Below, piece after piece: positions 24,708 to 34,079 of a stretch of 64,000 bases of DNA (position 1 is its first letter; every line of letters begins with the position of its first letter). A program made the translations under genes and the position numbers. The stretch lies in contig JAEWVR010000003.1 in NCBI GenBank assembly GCA_023459055.1, forward strand, positions 124,001 through 188,000. Reading direction: 5' to 3'. The stretch comes from Fibrobacterota bacterium. Lineage in GTDB: Bacteria; Fibrobacterota; Chitinivibrionia; Chitinivibrionales; Chitinispirillaceae. The notes under the pieces were generated by a model. That model saw nothing but the letters and a program-made list of their open reading frames with translations. It made no database searches and had not been told where the DNA came from.

Positions 24708-26366
24708 TCAATTGAATTGTCCCTCTTTTTTCTTCATCAATATTCTCCAGATTTTGTCTACCAGTTCTCTGCCGCTGAATGGTTTAACAATAAAATCATC
24801 TGCACCGCTGGCAAAACATTTCTGAATTTCATCATTCTGAGTCCCTGCTGAGAAAAATGCGATTGGTGTATCGCGGGTCTCTTCCTGTGTGCGAAGAATT
24901 CTGCATACCCGGTACCCATCAAGCCCGGGCAAATAGGAATCCAGAAGAATAATAGATGGTTTATGCTGAAGTGCCATGGTTAAGCCGGACTCACCGTTTT
25001 CTGCGACAATGATATCAAACGCACTCTCAAGGACCATACGTGCGATTTCAACGGCTTCACGATCACTGTCAATAAAAAGGATTGTCGGTTTTTCATCAAC
25101 GTGGGGCAGATTTTCCTCAATAAGCGACTGAGGTTCCACTCTATCAATGTAGAGTGCCCGCGTTTCATCATCATCCCAATGAATTTCTGCCTGAACCGGC
25201 ATGATAATATGAAATTCGCTCCCTGGAAACGTATTCTCTTTTACACCATCACTGATAACCCAGATCCGCCCGCCGTGACGTTCAACGATACCCTTGACAA
25301 TTGACAGCCCAAGCCCTGTACCGCCACCCATAAAACCCGAATAGCTTGTACTATGACTGTTAACACTGCCTACCTCATAGAACGGATAAAAAATATTCTT
25401 TTGTTCAGTTTTGTCAATACCGATACCATTATCTTTTACAATTATATGAAATTTGTCACCTTCCTCAAGTGAAACAGAAACCCATACGCCGGAACCATCA
25501 GGTGAATATTTGAGCGCATTACTGAAAAGATTGGTAAAAACCTGCTGTATTCTCATTTTATCACCATAAAAGGACGGAAGACTATCAGGAATATTGCAGG
25601 TAAAAGTAATATTCCGTTTCAGCGAGAATTGTGCAAGTTCATCAATGCAGTCGTAAATTACAGCGCGTAAATCAAGCAGTTCCGGTTTTAAACGGAGACG
25701 TTTCTGTTCAATTCTGGTTACATCAAGAATATTATTGACAACCTTATGAAGTCTGTCGGCTGCACGGTTGATACTCTCAATCATTCTATAAATGCTGCCG
25801 TCAAGTTTGTCTTTCATATTATCAATAATGATGTCCGAGTAGCCCTTTATTGACGTAAGCGGAGTTTTCAGTTCATGTGATGCAATACTCAGAAAGTTCG
25901 ATTTCATCTCCGAAACCCGTTTCCATTCAGCATTCGAACGGATCAGTTCAGAATTCATTTTCGCCATTTCAAGATTTTTTTTCTCAATCTGATCGGTGAT
26001 CCGGATATCCTGTGTCATATCCCTGAAAATGAGAGCAAGTGAATCCTGATAATTTTCATTTCCTTTTATAAAAAACGACTGTACCTTGCATACCGTCGCA
26101 TCTTTACCGGGTGGTTCGATCACCACGCTTGCTTCTGTCAACTCACCCTGAAGCATTGCGGTCCAGATCTCTTCCCACGTTACTTTACCAGTATAATCAG
26201 ACACCGAGTGATCGATAATTTTACCAAGCAACGTCTCACGGGACTGGTTAAACATCTGTTCAGCAAATCTGTTGATATAATGCACTTTACCGTCTGTGCG
26301 CAAAACCACTATTCCGATTGGTGTATATTCAATGGTTCTTGCAAGCAGTAATAGATCCTGATACAT
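24708..26366 (-). CDS. Hybrid histidine kinase (PAS-HisKA-HATPase-receiver)
   Basis: The 552-residue protein has a PAS domain (about 8-115), a short coiled coil (120-150), a HisKA domain with phospho-His164 (ASHELKTPLTS), a HATPase_c domain (N box FTNLFSNALKYSP, G1 DNGIGID, G2 GGTGLGLSIVKG) and a C-terminal receiver (about 425-545; Asp in IILLDSYLPGLDG, Lys in FIVKPF). There is no membrane segment, so it is a cytosolic sensor. The receiver makes it a hybrid kinase that would pass phosphate through an Hpt domain, such as that of the protein at 13328-14134; this link is a guess. The gene is single with a long leader. The start at 26366 includes the full PAS domain. Confidence 0.9.
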   Translation of the reverse strand: MYQDLLLLARTIEYTPIGIVVLRTDGKVHYINRFAEQMFNQSRETLLGKIIDHSVSDYTGKVTWEEIWTAMLQGELTEASVVIEPPGKDATVCKVQSFFIKGNENYQDSLALIFRDMTQDIRITDQIEKKNLEMAKMNSELIRSNAEWKRVSEMKSNFLSIASHELKTPLTSIKGYSDIIIDNMKDKLDGSIYRMIESINRAADRLHKVVNNILDVTRIEQKRLRLKPELLDLRAVIYDCIDELAQFSLKRNITFTCNIPDSLPSFYGDKMRIQQVFTNLFSNALKYSPDGSGVWVSVSLEEGDKFHIIVKDNGIGIDKTEQKNIFYPFYEVGSVNSHSTSYSGFMGGGTGLGLSIVKGIVERHGGRIWVISDGVKENTFPGSEFHIIMPVQAEIHWDDDETRALYIDRVEPQSLIEENLPHVDEKPTILFIDSDREAVEIARMVLESAFDIIVAENGESGLTMALQHKPSIILLDSYLPGLDGYRVCRILRTQEETRDTPIAFFSAGTQNDEIQKCFASGADDFIVKPFSGRELVDKIWRILMKKKEGQFN

Positions 26367-26635
26367 AGTTTTGTTTTGTAACCTTTTTATATTTAATTAA
26401 TAACTTTCGATTTATCCGAAAATATTCATGGATAATAATACAATAGGGCAGGTATTTAAATCTATGAAAAAAGTGTGATTTCAATACATAACGCCCCGAT
26501 GCTGCACATTAGTGTGCGTCAGGCAGTATGTTTGTACTATGCGCATTTTTTACCCCCCGGTTCAAGCACATTTCCTTTTCATATTTAAACAACACATTTA
26601 AGTCTTTTATCAGAATTGTTAGAAAAAAGACCAAC

Positions 26636-27517
26636 TTACAATCTCAGATTAAAGATCTCCCTGTTTATGTTTTCAGCAGCGCTGAAATCTTCCGAATTAA
26701 CTGCAGCAACTTTCTTAGCATATAACTCTAACAGTTTAAAATGTTTCTGTGTCAATTCTGATTCTTCACCAATAATCCTGACGATTGCATCAATATCTTC
26801 CTGGAACCGGTAACCACTCATAAATTTCCTGAACTCTTTTACAGCCGATTCAAATGTATGAGGTTCCTTACGACAGTATAACATATTTGGAATGTATTCT
26901 TTCATCAACCGCTCATCAACAGGCTCATGCTCCAATGCTTTAACCTTCTGCAGGTTTGATGGTTCCACTTTTTCGATCTGTGAAATAAGCATCTCTATTT
27001 CATTACGCACTTTCACCTGTTCCTGCTCCCTGTAGCGGGCTTGATAAATAATGGGAATAGCGTTGATACTTAACACCGCATTGCCAATATTTTTAAAAAT
27101 ACCAGCAAAGTAGACATCACCTTGTTGCGAAAAAATCTCCGATTCTGAATGAAATGGGACAATTTTAGCAGGAGTAGGAATAAAATCCTCAAGATCACCC
27201 AGATTTTCAAGGCGATCCTTTAGTTTTTGTGGATCCAGTGCAGACTCGATACCATTCATTTTTTCGAGCATGTCCGAGAGCCCCTCACCAAGTCCCTCCT
27301 CAAGCGAAATTCCCATCTCTGATTTTAAAAAGTCTTTCAGACTGGTCTGCTCTTTAAAATTTCCCTGTGCAACAAGAAATCCATTGTGAACCATTCCCGC
27401 AATCGGATGCTTCATTGACATAAGATCTGATGGATCTATGTCAATAACAGCATACACTGTCACCTTACCATCAAGATGCTGCGGATCACCCTTTTTGTGT
27501 ATTAGATCAAGTATCAT
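26636..27517 (-). CDS. Conserved protein of unknown function, paired with DUF1189-like gene
   Basis: I do not recognise this 293-residue protein. It has no signal peptide or membrane helix. The N-terminal part is beta-rich (KVTVYAVIDIDPSDL, PIAGMVHNGFLVAQG), a helical Glu/Leu-rich section runs from about 75 to 115, and the C-terminal half is helical and charged (EVRNEIEMLISQIEKV-like). Its start overlaps the stop of the upstream membrane-protein gene by four bases (ATGA-type overlap), so the two are co-translated. A cytosolic partner of that membrane protein is a reasonable guess. Confidence 0.7.
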   Translation of the reverse strand: MILDLIHKKGDPQHLDGKVTVYAVIDIDPSDLMSMKHPIAGMVHNGFLVAQGNFKEQTSLKDFLKSEMGISLEEGLGEGLSDMLEKMNGIESALDPQKLKDRLENLGDLEDFIPTPAKIVPFHSESEIFSQQGDVYFAGIFKNIGNAVLSINAIPIIYQARYREQEQVKVRNEIEMLISQIEKVEPSNLQKVKALEHEPVDERLMKEYIPNMLYCRKEPHTFESAVKEFRKFMSGYRFQEDIDAIVRIIGEESELTQKHFKLLELYAKKVAAVNSEDFSAAENINREIFNLRL

Positions 27518-28365
27518 ACTTTGTCCTCTTCAGATTCTTTTACAGATGATGCTTTACTGATTGCTACTACACCCCTGAAAAGAACGATTGTTGAAATAAA
27601 AATCAACAGATGCCACCCCCAGATAGCCTGAACACCGGCAACTTCAATGAGCATCAGACCAAGTGCCATTGGGGTAATAGCAAATGTTGACGCCCGCAGA
27701 AATACTGAAAAACCGGTTACCCTTTCAATCCTGAATATATACGCAGCAACTGCAAGAAATATTATACTGAATAAAATTGTTAATACACTTTGAAACATTG
27801 TTGTAACAAACATGCTGATTATGATAGTCGGTAGAAATGATGGACTCGTAAGAAGACTGCGGATTTCTGATGCCGTAAATTTTAAATCTTTCTTCCCGTT
27901 GAGCAGCATTGCATATGAGATACTCGCCTTGAAATACTTATCATCGTAATTAAAATGAATCCGATCTTTACCAAGTGCAAAATAAGGCGCTTTAAGCTTG
28001 AATGCCTGTGATGCCGATGTGTCGATGAAGAGCAGTGTATCTGTTGCCTGAATCATCCCGTTTTGAAAAAAAACAGCGCTCATTAGTGGCCAGCTGTTTT
28101 TTGATGATGGTACAAAGGGTGTCTGTACATGAGGATCAAGCAGGCCATCCTTTATCTCCATTCCGGATAATGCCAGCTCAATCGCATTAGGTATCCCATC
28201 ATCGGATTCGACCTGGTACCACCATTGTGCAATAACAGTCACAAATGATGTTAAAAGAAGTAATAAAATAACATACCATGCTACTCTGGACCGTTTATAT
28301 GTCAAAACCTCAGTATAGAACTGAGGATCGACCACGCTTCTGTGTAATTCATAAAAAAAGTTCAC
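27514..28365 (-). CDS. DUF1189-like multi-pass membrane protein
   Basis: The 283-residue protein has one hydrophobic helix near the N-terminus (about 28-47, WYVILLLLLTSFVTVIA), a central extracytoplasmic region of about 130 residues, and three to four helices at the C-terminus (about 180-270). This shape and the 'FYTEVLTYKRSRVAWYVI' opening recall the DUF1189 family, whose function is unknown. It is the first gene of a two-gene unit with the overlapping unknown gene. The family call is moderate. Confidence 0.65.
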   Translation of the reverse strand: MNFFYELHRSVVDPQFYTEVLTYKRSRVAWYVILLLLLTSFVTVIAQWWYQVESDDGIPNAIELALSGMEIKDGLLDPHVQTPFVPSSKNSWPLMSAVFFQNGMIQATDTLLFIDTSASQAFKLKAPYFALGKDRIHFNYDDKYFKASISYAMLLNGKKDLKFTASEIRSLLTSPSFLPTIIISMFVTTMFQSVLTILFSIIFLAVAAYIFRIERVTGFSVFLRASTFAITPMALGLMLIEVAGVQAIWGWHLLIFISTIVLFRGVVAISKASSVKESEEDKV

Positions 28366-28645
28366 GTATTAACTCAATCCGATATTTTTTAGTGTATTTA
28401 AATACCTGACACTGGAAATATACCAATCCGTTACCTGAATAACATCATCAATTCCAATCCCTGTCAGGTAAAATAGAAAATGCTTGAGTTGCCTATGAAA
28501 CAATTCTTTCTGCCGATTTGCACAACCAAATGTAATACTTACCCAACTAATCTTATCTGGATCAGTATCAGTATGCTACGAATGATCCACGGTGCACATA
28601 GCCAGCCACAATTGTTTATGTCCTGTTACACGGGGCGAAATCCGG

Positions 28646-30340
28646 TTACATTCGTTCATGCTTCAGGATTGTCAAAAGCAACCAGAACGCCATTATCAGT
28701 GATGCCGTAAAACCAATAATTCCGATGACCGGAATTCCATAAAACGCCGGTGGAACTTTTGAGAGTACTACGATTGATGAGCCAATGAGCAGAGCTGCAA
28801 GTACGAGCCCGAAAACAAGCCTGTTGATTATCTGATCAAATTTCCTGAGCATCGGATCAAGACCTTTGTGTTCAAAACCTATTTTGAGCTTTCCAATTTT
28901 GACAAGTTGCATAAGCTCACGGATCTCTCCGGGAAAATCACGGATAAGGAAAAAAAGTTCCTGCGCTGTCTCTACCCCCTCTTTTGACAAATGCGATAGC
29001 TTGTACTGATCTTTGACAAGACGCGCGGCAAACGGTTCTATATGACGCATCATGTTGAATGATGGATCAAGTTTATAGCCAATACCTTCCATTGTTACAA
29101 CAGCCTTTACAAGCAAATAGAATCCGGGAACGACTTTCAACCGGTGTTTCGCCAGCAGTTGTGACAATGTATTCAACACCTCACCTATATTGATTTTCCC
29201 CAGCGCCTTTGATGCATATTCTTCCACAAGTTCGGCTATTTTATACTCAAGCTCATCTTTACCTTCAATCTGATGATCCGCCATCTCAAGGAGTGTCTTG
29301 ACAATACGCTGTGGCTCCCTTGATGCAACGCCGATAATAATCGAACTGAGACGTTCACGCGAGGTAGGAGTCAGGATACCGGTCATGCCGAGATCAAGGA
29401 AGCAGATCCGATTCCCTTTTGTCACAAGAATATTTCCTGCATGAGGATCTGCGTGAAAAAAACCGTGGCGAAAAATCTGCTTTAAAACAATTGCCGCACC
29501 TCTGGATGCAATATCCCTGGGGTCAAGACCGTTTTCGATTAGTTCATTAATATGGGTTATCTTTATTCCATGGACAAATTCTGTCGTTATAACTTTTCGA
29601 CTTGTCAATTCATGATACACTTTAGTAATCAGAATTGTCTGATCATCCCTGAAATTATGAGCGAAGCGGTCAATGTGACTTGCTTCAATTGAAAAATCAA
29701 GTTCTTTGGTAATTCCATTTGCAAATTCGCTGACAAGCTGCAGCGGATCAAATGCATCAAGGTAGGGATAATGCTTCTCGATAAGTGATGCAAGATGGTA
29801 CATGATTTCAAGATCGACAGTGACACTTTCTGTCAATCGTGGACGTTGCACTTTTACTGCAACTTCAGTGCCATCATGAAGTGTTGCTTTATGTACCTGT
29901 GCCATTGACGCTGAGGCAAACGGTTTATGTGCAAATTCTTTAAACAGCTCCCCGATTGGACGCCCCAGTTCCTGTTCGATTGTTTTTACGGCATCCTGTT
30001 CCGGAAATGAACCGACAGAATCCTGAAGTTTCTCAAGTGATTTGATAAGCTCTGCAGGAAGTATATCAGGACGATTACTTGCAAATTGGCCAAGTTTTAT
30101 AAACGTTGGACCCAGCTCCTCAATAACCATCCTGATACGGTCCCACTTGGAGTAAACCTGCACATGTAAACTTTTTTTACCCCGCAGGATTCGGTTACCC
30201 GCACTCAGATACCGCTCAATATTCAGCCTCGAAAGCAGATCTCCAAAACCATATTTGACTAACGCAGAAACAATTTCACCATAGCGCCCGATATGCCTAT
30301 AATGAATGCCCCGCTTAATACTGCCATTTCGTTGTGTCAA
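28646..30340 (-). CDS. ubiB: ABC1/UbiB-family atypical kinase
   Basis: The 564-residue protein shows the UbiB/ADCK signature: FIKLGQFASNRPDILP (KxGQ), the Ala-rich loop ASMAQVHKA, the lysine in VAVKVQRP, HADPHAGNILV and CFLDLGMTG. Two hydrophobic helices close the C-terminus (about 500-555). Members bind ATP and support ubiquinone or other isoprenoid lipid metabolism; the exact role here is unknown, as no quinone gene is adjacent. The start codon appears to be TTG at 30340, overlapping the stop of the phasin-like gene (CATTGACA), which gives the usual N-terminus and translational coupling. Confidence 0.88.
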   Translation of the reverse strand: MTQRNGSIKRGIHYRHIGRYGEIVSALVKYGFGDLLSRLNIERYLSAGNRILRGKKSLHVQVYSKWDRIRMVIEELGPTFIKLGQFASNRPDILPAELIKSLEKLQDSVGSFPEQDAVKTIEQELGRPIGELFKEFAHKPFASASMAQVHKATLHDGTEVAVKVQRPRLTESVTVDLEIMYHLASLIEKHYPYLDAFDPLQLVSEFANGITKELDFSIEASHIDRFAHNFRDDQTILITKVYHELTSRKVITTEFVHGIKITHINELIENGLDPRDIASRGAAIVLKQIFRHGFFHADPHAGNILVTKGNRICFLDLGMTGILTPTSRERLSSIIIGVASREPQRIVKTLLEMADHQIEGKDELEYKIAELVEEYASKALGKINIGEVLNTLSQLLAKHRLKVVPGFYLLVKAVVTMEGIGYKLDPSFNMMRHIEPFAARLVKDQYKLSHLSKEGVETAQELFFLIRDFPGEIRELMQLVKIGKLKIGFEHKGLDPMLRKFDQIINRLVFGLVLAALLIGSSIVVLSKVPPAFYGIPVIGIIGFTASLIMAFWLLLTILKHERM

Positions 30341-30645
30341 TGTTTATCTATCTCTCCGATCTTTTGCTCAATCACCGTTATTCTTTTTTCAATAGCGTTT
30401 AATTCAGATCGTGCGGGGATTGACAGGGCTTTCAACGCCAGTTCAACCTTCTCATTTATCAATTTTTCAAGTGCCAGTTTTGTTTCATCACCTTTTTTCT
30501 TGAGTTCATCGACAAATTGTTTTCCCTCCTGTTCCGATAGCTTCGCGTCTTCTGCAATTTTCTTCCCAAGCTCTTCAATCTTCTCACCTGTCATCACAGC
30601 AAAACCAACCGCAGTAAGTACCGATTTTTTCAACAAGTCAACCAT
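30337..30645 (-). CDS. Phasin-like small coiled-coil protein
   Basis: The 102-residue protein is almost wholly helical and charged, with a short hydrophobic N-terminal helix (LLKKSVLTAVGFAVM) and a heptad-like remainder ending in an EIGEIDKH tail. It resembles the polyhydroxyalkanoate granule-associated (PhaF/PhaI) or related small coiled-coil families. Such genes often precede UbiB-family kinases. AGGGAG about 7 bases before the ATG gives a strong start. A lipid- or granule-surface role is inferred. No PHA synthase is seen in the window. Confidence 0.68.
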   Translation of the reverse strand: MVDLLKKSVLTAVGFAVMTGEKIEELGKKIAEDAKLSEQEGKQFVDELKKKGDETKLALEKLINEKVELALKALSIPARSELNAIEKRITVIEQKIGEIDKH

Positions 30646-31135
30646 TTTTATCTCCCTGGTTTGTTAATGAATGTATGATAAAAAAGTAATCCCGCATTTG
30701 TATGTTCACATTCGATTACGCTGGTGAATTCAATTTAGTACAAGTATTATACTATGTGCCTATCAACAATGCCATATATCCTTGATTATCAGGAATATTC
30801 TGCATTCCACCATATTCAGTTCTTACCCGGTTATACCTTTCAAAAGTCTGCCTTAAATTAAACAGATGCAATTCCAGGATTGTTTTGCGTAAATACTATA
30901 AAAAATGGTTATTTCCTAATGTAAGCAGCATCATGTACTATGCTTGTAACATAATAAAAAATAATACATTATGAATGTTTTCATCATTTCCGATACTTTG
31001 ATGAATACTTTTCAATACTATTAATAAATTGTGCGCTTAATTTTCTGTTGTGTTTTTATGCAGTATTTTCTATTTTCAAACATTGTCAAACCCAATAAAA
31101 TCGCATTAATGGTCCAAACGCAAAAGGAACACCAT
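30646..31135. other. Divergent intergenic region
   Basis: The 490 bases lie between the divergent phasin-like and modular lipoprotein genes. A minus-strand promoter candidate lies at 30746-30774; the AAGGA for the lipoprotein is at about 31124-31128. In-frame codons from 31031 upstream of the lipoprotein start are not favoured because the signal peptide begins at 31136. No RNA gene or repeat is recognised. Confidence 0.4.
30746..30774 (-). promoter_or_regulatory. Candidate promoter of phasin-ubiB operon
   Basis: On the minus strand, -10 TATAAT (30746-30751) is 17 bases from a weak -35 TGGCAT (30769-30774). It lies about 100 bases before the phasin-like start at 30645. Confidence 0.4.
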
Positions 31136-34027
31136 ATGAGAAAGAAATTATTAACGGGGATCAGTCTCCTGCTCACTGTCATTTTTTCATTATTATGTAC
31201 CTGCAAAGAACTTCCAAGCAATCCATATGAACGAGGCGAAAATTTAAAAATTACCATGTTTATTTCAGGTGATTTACCTGAAGCGAACGCAGGGGATCCA
31301 GTTTCCGTTGGTCTTGTCGTAAATATACCAAGCCTGGTTAAGAAACTCACCGTTCTCCAGGGTGATGATCAAAAAGAGATTACGGTAGCACTAAAGCACC
31401 CAGAAAGCTCTCAACCTGATACTGTCTACTTTGAAACGATGTATAAGCTGGCCGGCAAAAAGGATATTACAGTCAAAGCAGCATTTGGTGATGGTATAAT
31501 AAAGGAATTTCCGTTTTCACTCCGTGTGCTTGACACATCAGAAGACACTGTCAGCAAAAATAGTGCACCGAAATTTACTACAGACACTATCAGAGCAACC
31601 ATTATTACTGGCAGTCAATATCTTTTAAACCTGAAAGATTCCTGCAAAGATTCCAATGGAGATGCACTAAGCTATTCGCTCGTGACACAATCAAAAGGTT
31701 CGATCACAACAACATTGTATGGTTACACGCCATCTGATTCTGATGCCGGAACACAGACGGTAACTATTATCGCCCGTGATTTTGAATTGTCAGATACATT
31801 AACGATTATTTTTACAGTCAAGCGTGATGACACCGATCCGCCATCGGTAACATTTACACCAACACCTGGTGATACTATTTTCAGTAGTGATACAACCTGT
31901 ACAATCTCATTAAAAGCACTTGACATAAGCGGCATTGACAGAGTGGAGGTATCAAGTGACTCAAAGAATCCATCAAAAGTTATTACCGTCAGCGACTCTG
32001 TCTGGAACATCAAGGTTTCATCACTTGGCAGTGGCATTGCAGTCCCGGTAACAATCACTGTTTTTGACAAATCACCACGGGCAAATGTTTTTAAAGCTAC
32101 TGCAACTGTCAAGTACAAACCAACCGACAAAGATAAACCTGAAATTCAGATTACATCACAGGCAAAAGATACTGCGATTATCAATAAATCAACCAGTGAA
32201 GTGATACTCAAATGCATTGATGCAAGCGGTATACAATCCGTAACGGCATCAAATGGCACTACCACTATAAATGTCACGGGCGTTACGGATTCAGTATTCT
32301 CTGCGACAGTTGCAGATGTACCATCAGACCGGTATATGCCTGTTACATTCACGGTCACTGACAAATCAACCAATGCAAATGTAAATACAAAAACAATCTA
32401 TCTGAAATATGATCCAACCGGAACAGATCTTACACCACCATCGATTACGCTTAAAAACCCGGCTGCAGATAACACTGTCATTGGTACATCATCAGTAACT
32501 GTTGATATTCTCTGTACTGACGACAATGGGGTTGTATCTCTGATTTGTGAATTTAGTGGCAAAACGTATTCTGCAACAAAAGGAACCAACAATATTTTCT
32601 CCGTAACAATTCCAGGCCTGGTAAAAGATGCAAATGTATTGAAAGTTACTGCAACGGATGGTTCAACCAATGCGAATGTGAAGTCTACATCCTTTACAAT
32701 TAATTACGATCCTACCTTATTGGATATGACCGGACCTGAAATTACATTACCATCATGGCTGACAGACAACATAACAGTCGAGTCATCGTCGATAACATTC
32801 ACAGCAGTATGTTCTGATGTCAATCAGGTTGTAAGTGTACAGTGTTCATTTGGCGGTAATTCATTTGCCGTTACCAACTCCGGCGGTGTTTACAGTGTAA
32901 CAGTCACCGGACTTAATTCTGGAATGACCAATGTGATCACTTTGACTGCTATCGATGGCTCGACAAATGCGAACAAGACGATAAAAACGGTTGCTGTCAA
33001 GTATGATCCTACGCTCAATGATAAAACGGGACCATCAATATCTTTTATCAATCCATCAAGCGAAACTGCAATTATCAGTACATCATCACTAAATCTTGAA
33101 TTAATTTGCAAAGATCTCAACAAGGTAAGCAGTGTAAGTTATACCTTTAATTCAGAAACAAAAGCAATGACTCCCGGAGCAAACGATACCTACACTGCGA
33201 CAATTGCCGGATTGTCATCAACAGCAGTAAACAAGATTGAAATCACTGCTATTGACGGATCGACGAATAAGAATATAGCGGTGAAGACGGTTAGCGTGAG
33301 TTATGTTCCTAAGTCGACAGTTGATTCTGTTGTGATTCAACCTGGGCCTGATGAGGCGCAGGACAGCTACATAATGACCTCATATTCACTTTCAGAAGGA
33401 GAGTATTCAAACATCAATTTTGGTAAGCAACAGTGTATTTCAATTGGACAATATGATCCCTGGACGATAGGAAGGGGACTAATAAAATTTACGATACCCT
33501 CAATTAATCCCGATTCAATTATATCGGCTCAACTCACATTGTCAACTGAACGTTGGTTTTCTCCAGGGGTTGATGGATTACCAATCACATTAGAAATTCA
33601 CAAAATTCTAAAAACATGGAAACCGGGAAATGCAGGAGATCTGTGTAATGTTACTGGAAAAAACAACGATGACGAGGTTGATGGAGTAACGGCAAAAGAA
33701 CGTTTCTGGGGAGCACAGGATGGAACTCAGAAATGGAACTCCATTGGTGTTGCACTTGACAATTCTGATGCACGAAGCACAATTGACGGGACCTGTTCAC
33801 GTACTGCACCGGATATGACAAATTGGGATTTTAACCTTACAAATCTGTGCAAAGAGTGGGCAACATCTCCATCAACCAATTTTGGTATGCTGATTCGAAG
33901 TACTACAGAATTTGTTACAAGCGACACCGAAAAACCACATATGCCAAACGTTTGGTCTGGTAATGCATCGGCAGCATCTACGTCGTCAGAAAATCGACCA
34001 AAGCTTGTTATAAAGTATAAAAAGTAA
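31136..34027 (+). CDS. Modular surface lipoprotein with Ig-like repeats and DNRLRE domain
   Basis: The 963-residue product starts at the ATG at 31136 (AAGGA 7 bases ahead), with a lipoprotein signal ending LLCTC and then KELPSNPY. That stretch and the following about 120 residues match the start of the giant lipoprotein at 6932-11764. A cadherin/putative-Ig domain follows (about 140-230, SDSDAGTQTVTIIARD), then five Ig-like repeats (231-725; each opens with 'PP.I' or 'GP.I' and closes in 'KYDPT'), and a C-terminal DNRLRE-type domain (729-963; DSYIMTSYSLSEGEYSN to RPKLVIKYKK), which is a carbohydrate- or surface-associated beta fold. The head differs from the giant one, so the N-terminal stalk is shared and the head exchanged. 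A stem-loop follows the stop. Confidence 0.87.
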   Translation: MRKKLLTGISLLLTVIFSLLCTCKELPSNPYERGENLKITMFISGDLPEANAGDPVSVGLVVNIPSLVKKLTVLQGDDQKEITVALKHPESSQPDTVYFETMYKLAGKKDITVKAAFGDGIIKEFPFSLRVLDTSEDTVSKNSAPKFTTDTIRATIITGSQYLLNLKDSCKDSNGDALSYSLVTQSKGSITTTLYGYTPSDSDAGTQTVTIIARDFELSDTLTIIFTVKRDDTDPPSVTFTPTPGDTIFSSDTTCTISLKALDISGIDRVEVSSDSKNPSKVITVSDSVWNIKVSSLGSGIAVPVTITVFDKSPRANVFKATATVKYKPTDKDKPEIQITSQAKDTAIINKSTSEVILKCIDASGIQSVTASNGTTTINVTGVTDSVFSATVADVPSDRYMPVTFTVTDKSTNANVNTKTIYLKYDPTGTDLTPPSITLKNPAADNTVIGTSSVTVDILCTDDNGVVSLICEFSGKTYSATKGTNNIFSVTIPGLVKDANVLKVTATDGSTNANVKSTSFTINYDPTLLDMTGPEITLPSWLTDNITVESSSITFTAVCSDVNQVVSVQCSFGGNSFAVTNSGGVYSVTVTGLNSGMTNVITLTAIDGSTNANKTIKTVAVKYDPTLNDKTGPSISFINPSSETAIISTSSLNLELICKDLNKVSSVSYTFNSETKAMTPGANDTYTATIAGLSSTAVNKIEITAIDGSTNKNIAVKTVSVSYVPKSTVDSVVIQPGPDEAQDSYIMTSYSLSEGEYSNINFGKQQCISIGQYDPWTIGRGLIKFTIPSINPDSIISAQLTLSTERWFSPGVDGLPITLEIHKILKTWKPGNAGDLCNVTGKNNDDEVDGVTAKERFWGAQDGTQKWNSIGVALDNSDARSTIDGTCSRTAPDMTNWDFNLTNLCKEWATSPSTNFGMLIRSTTEFVTSDTEKPHMPNVWSGNASAASTSSENRPKLVIKYKK

Positions 34028-34038
34028 CTACATTTTTT

Positions 34039-34063
34039 AGGTACCGGGAAATTCCCGGTACTT
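34039..34063 (+). terminator. Stem-loop between lipoprotein and flippase-like gene
   Basis: GTACCGGGA (34041-34049) pairs exactly with TCCCGGTAC (34053-34061) across AAT, with one G-T wobble and one A-T pair extending it outside, followed by a short mixed T-run (TTTCTG). It ends 17 bases before the TTG start of the next gene, so it may attenuate rather than fully terminate. Confidence 0.6.
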
Positions 34064-34079
34064 TCTGATTGGATACTCT

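Noticed and set aside
30293..30667. 124-codon plus-strand frame
   Set aside because: Antisense to the phasin-like gene, whose binding site and coupling to ubiB are better supported.
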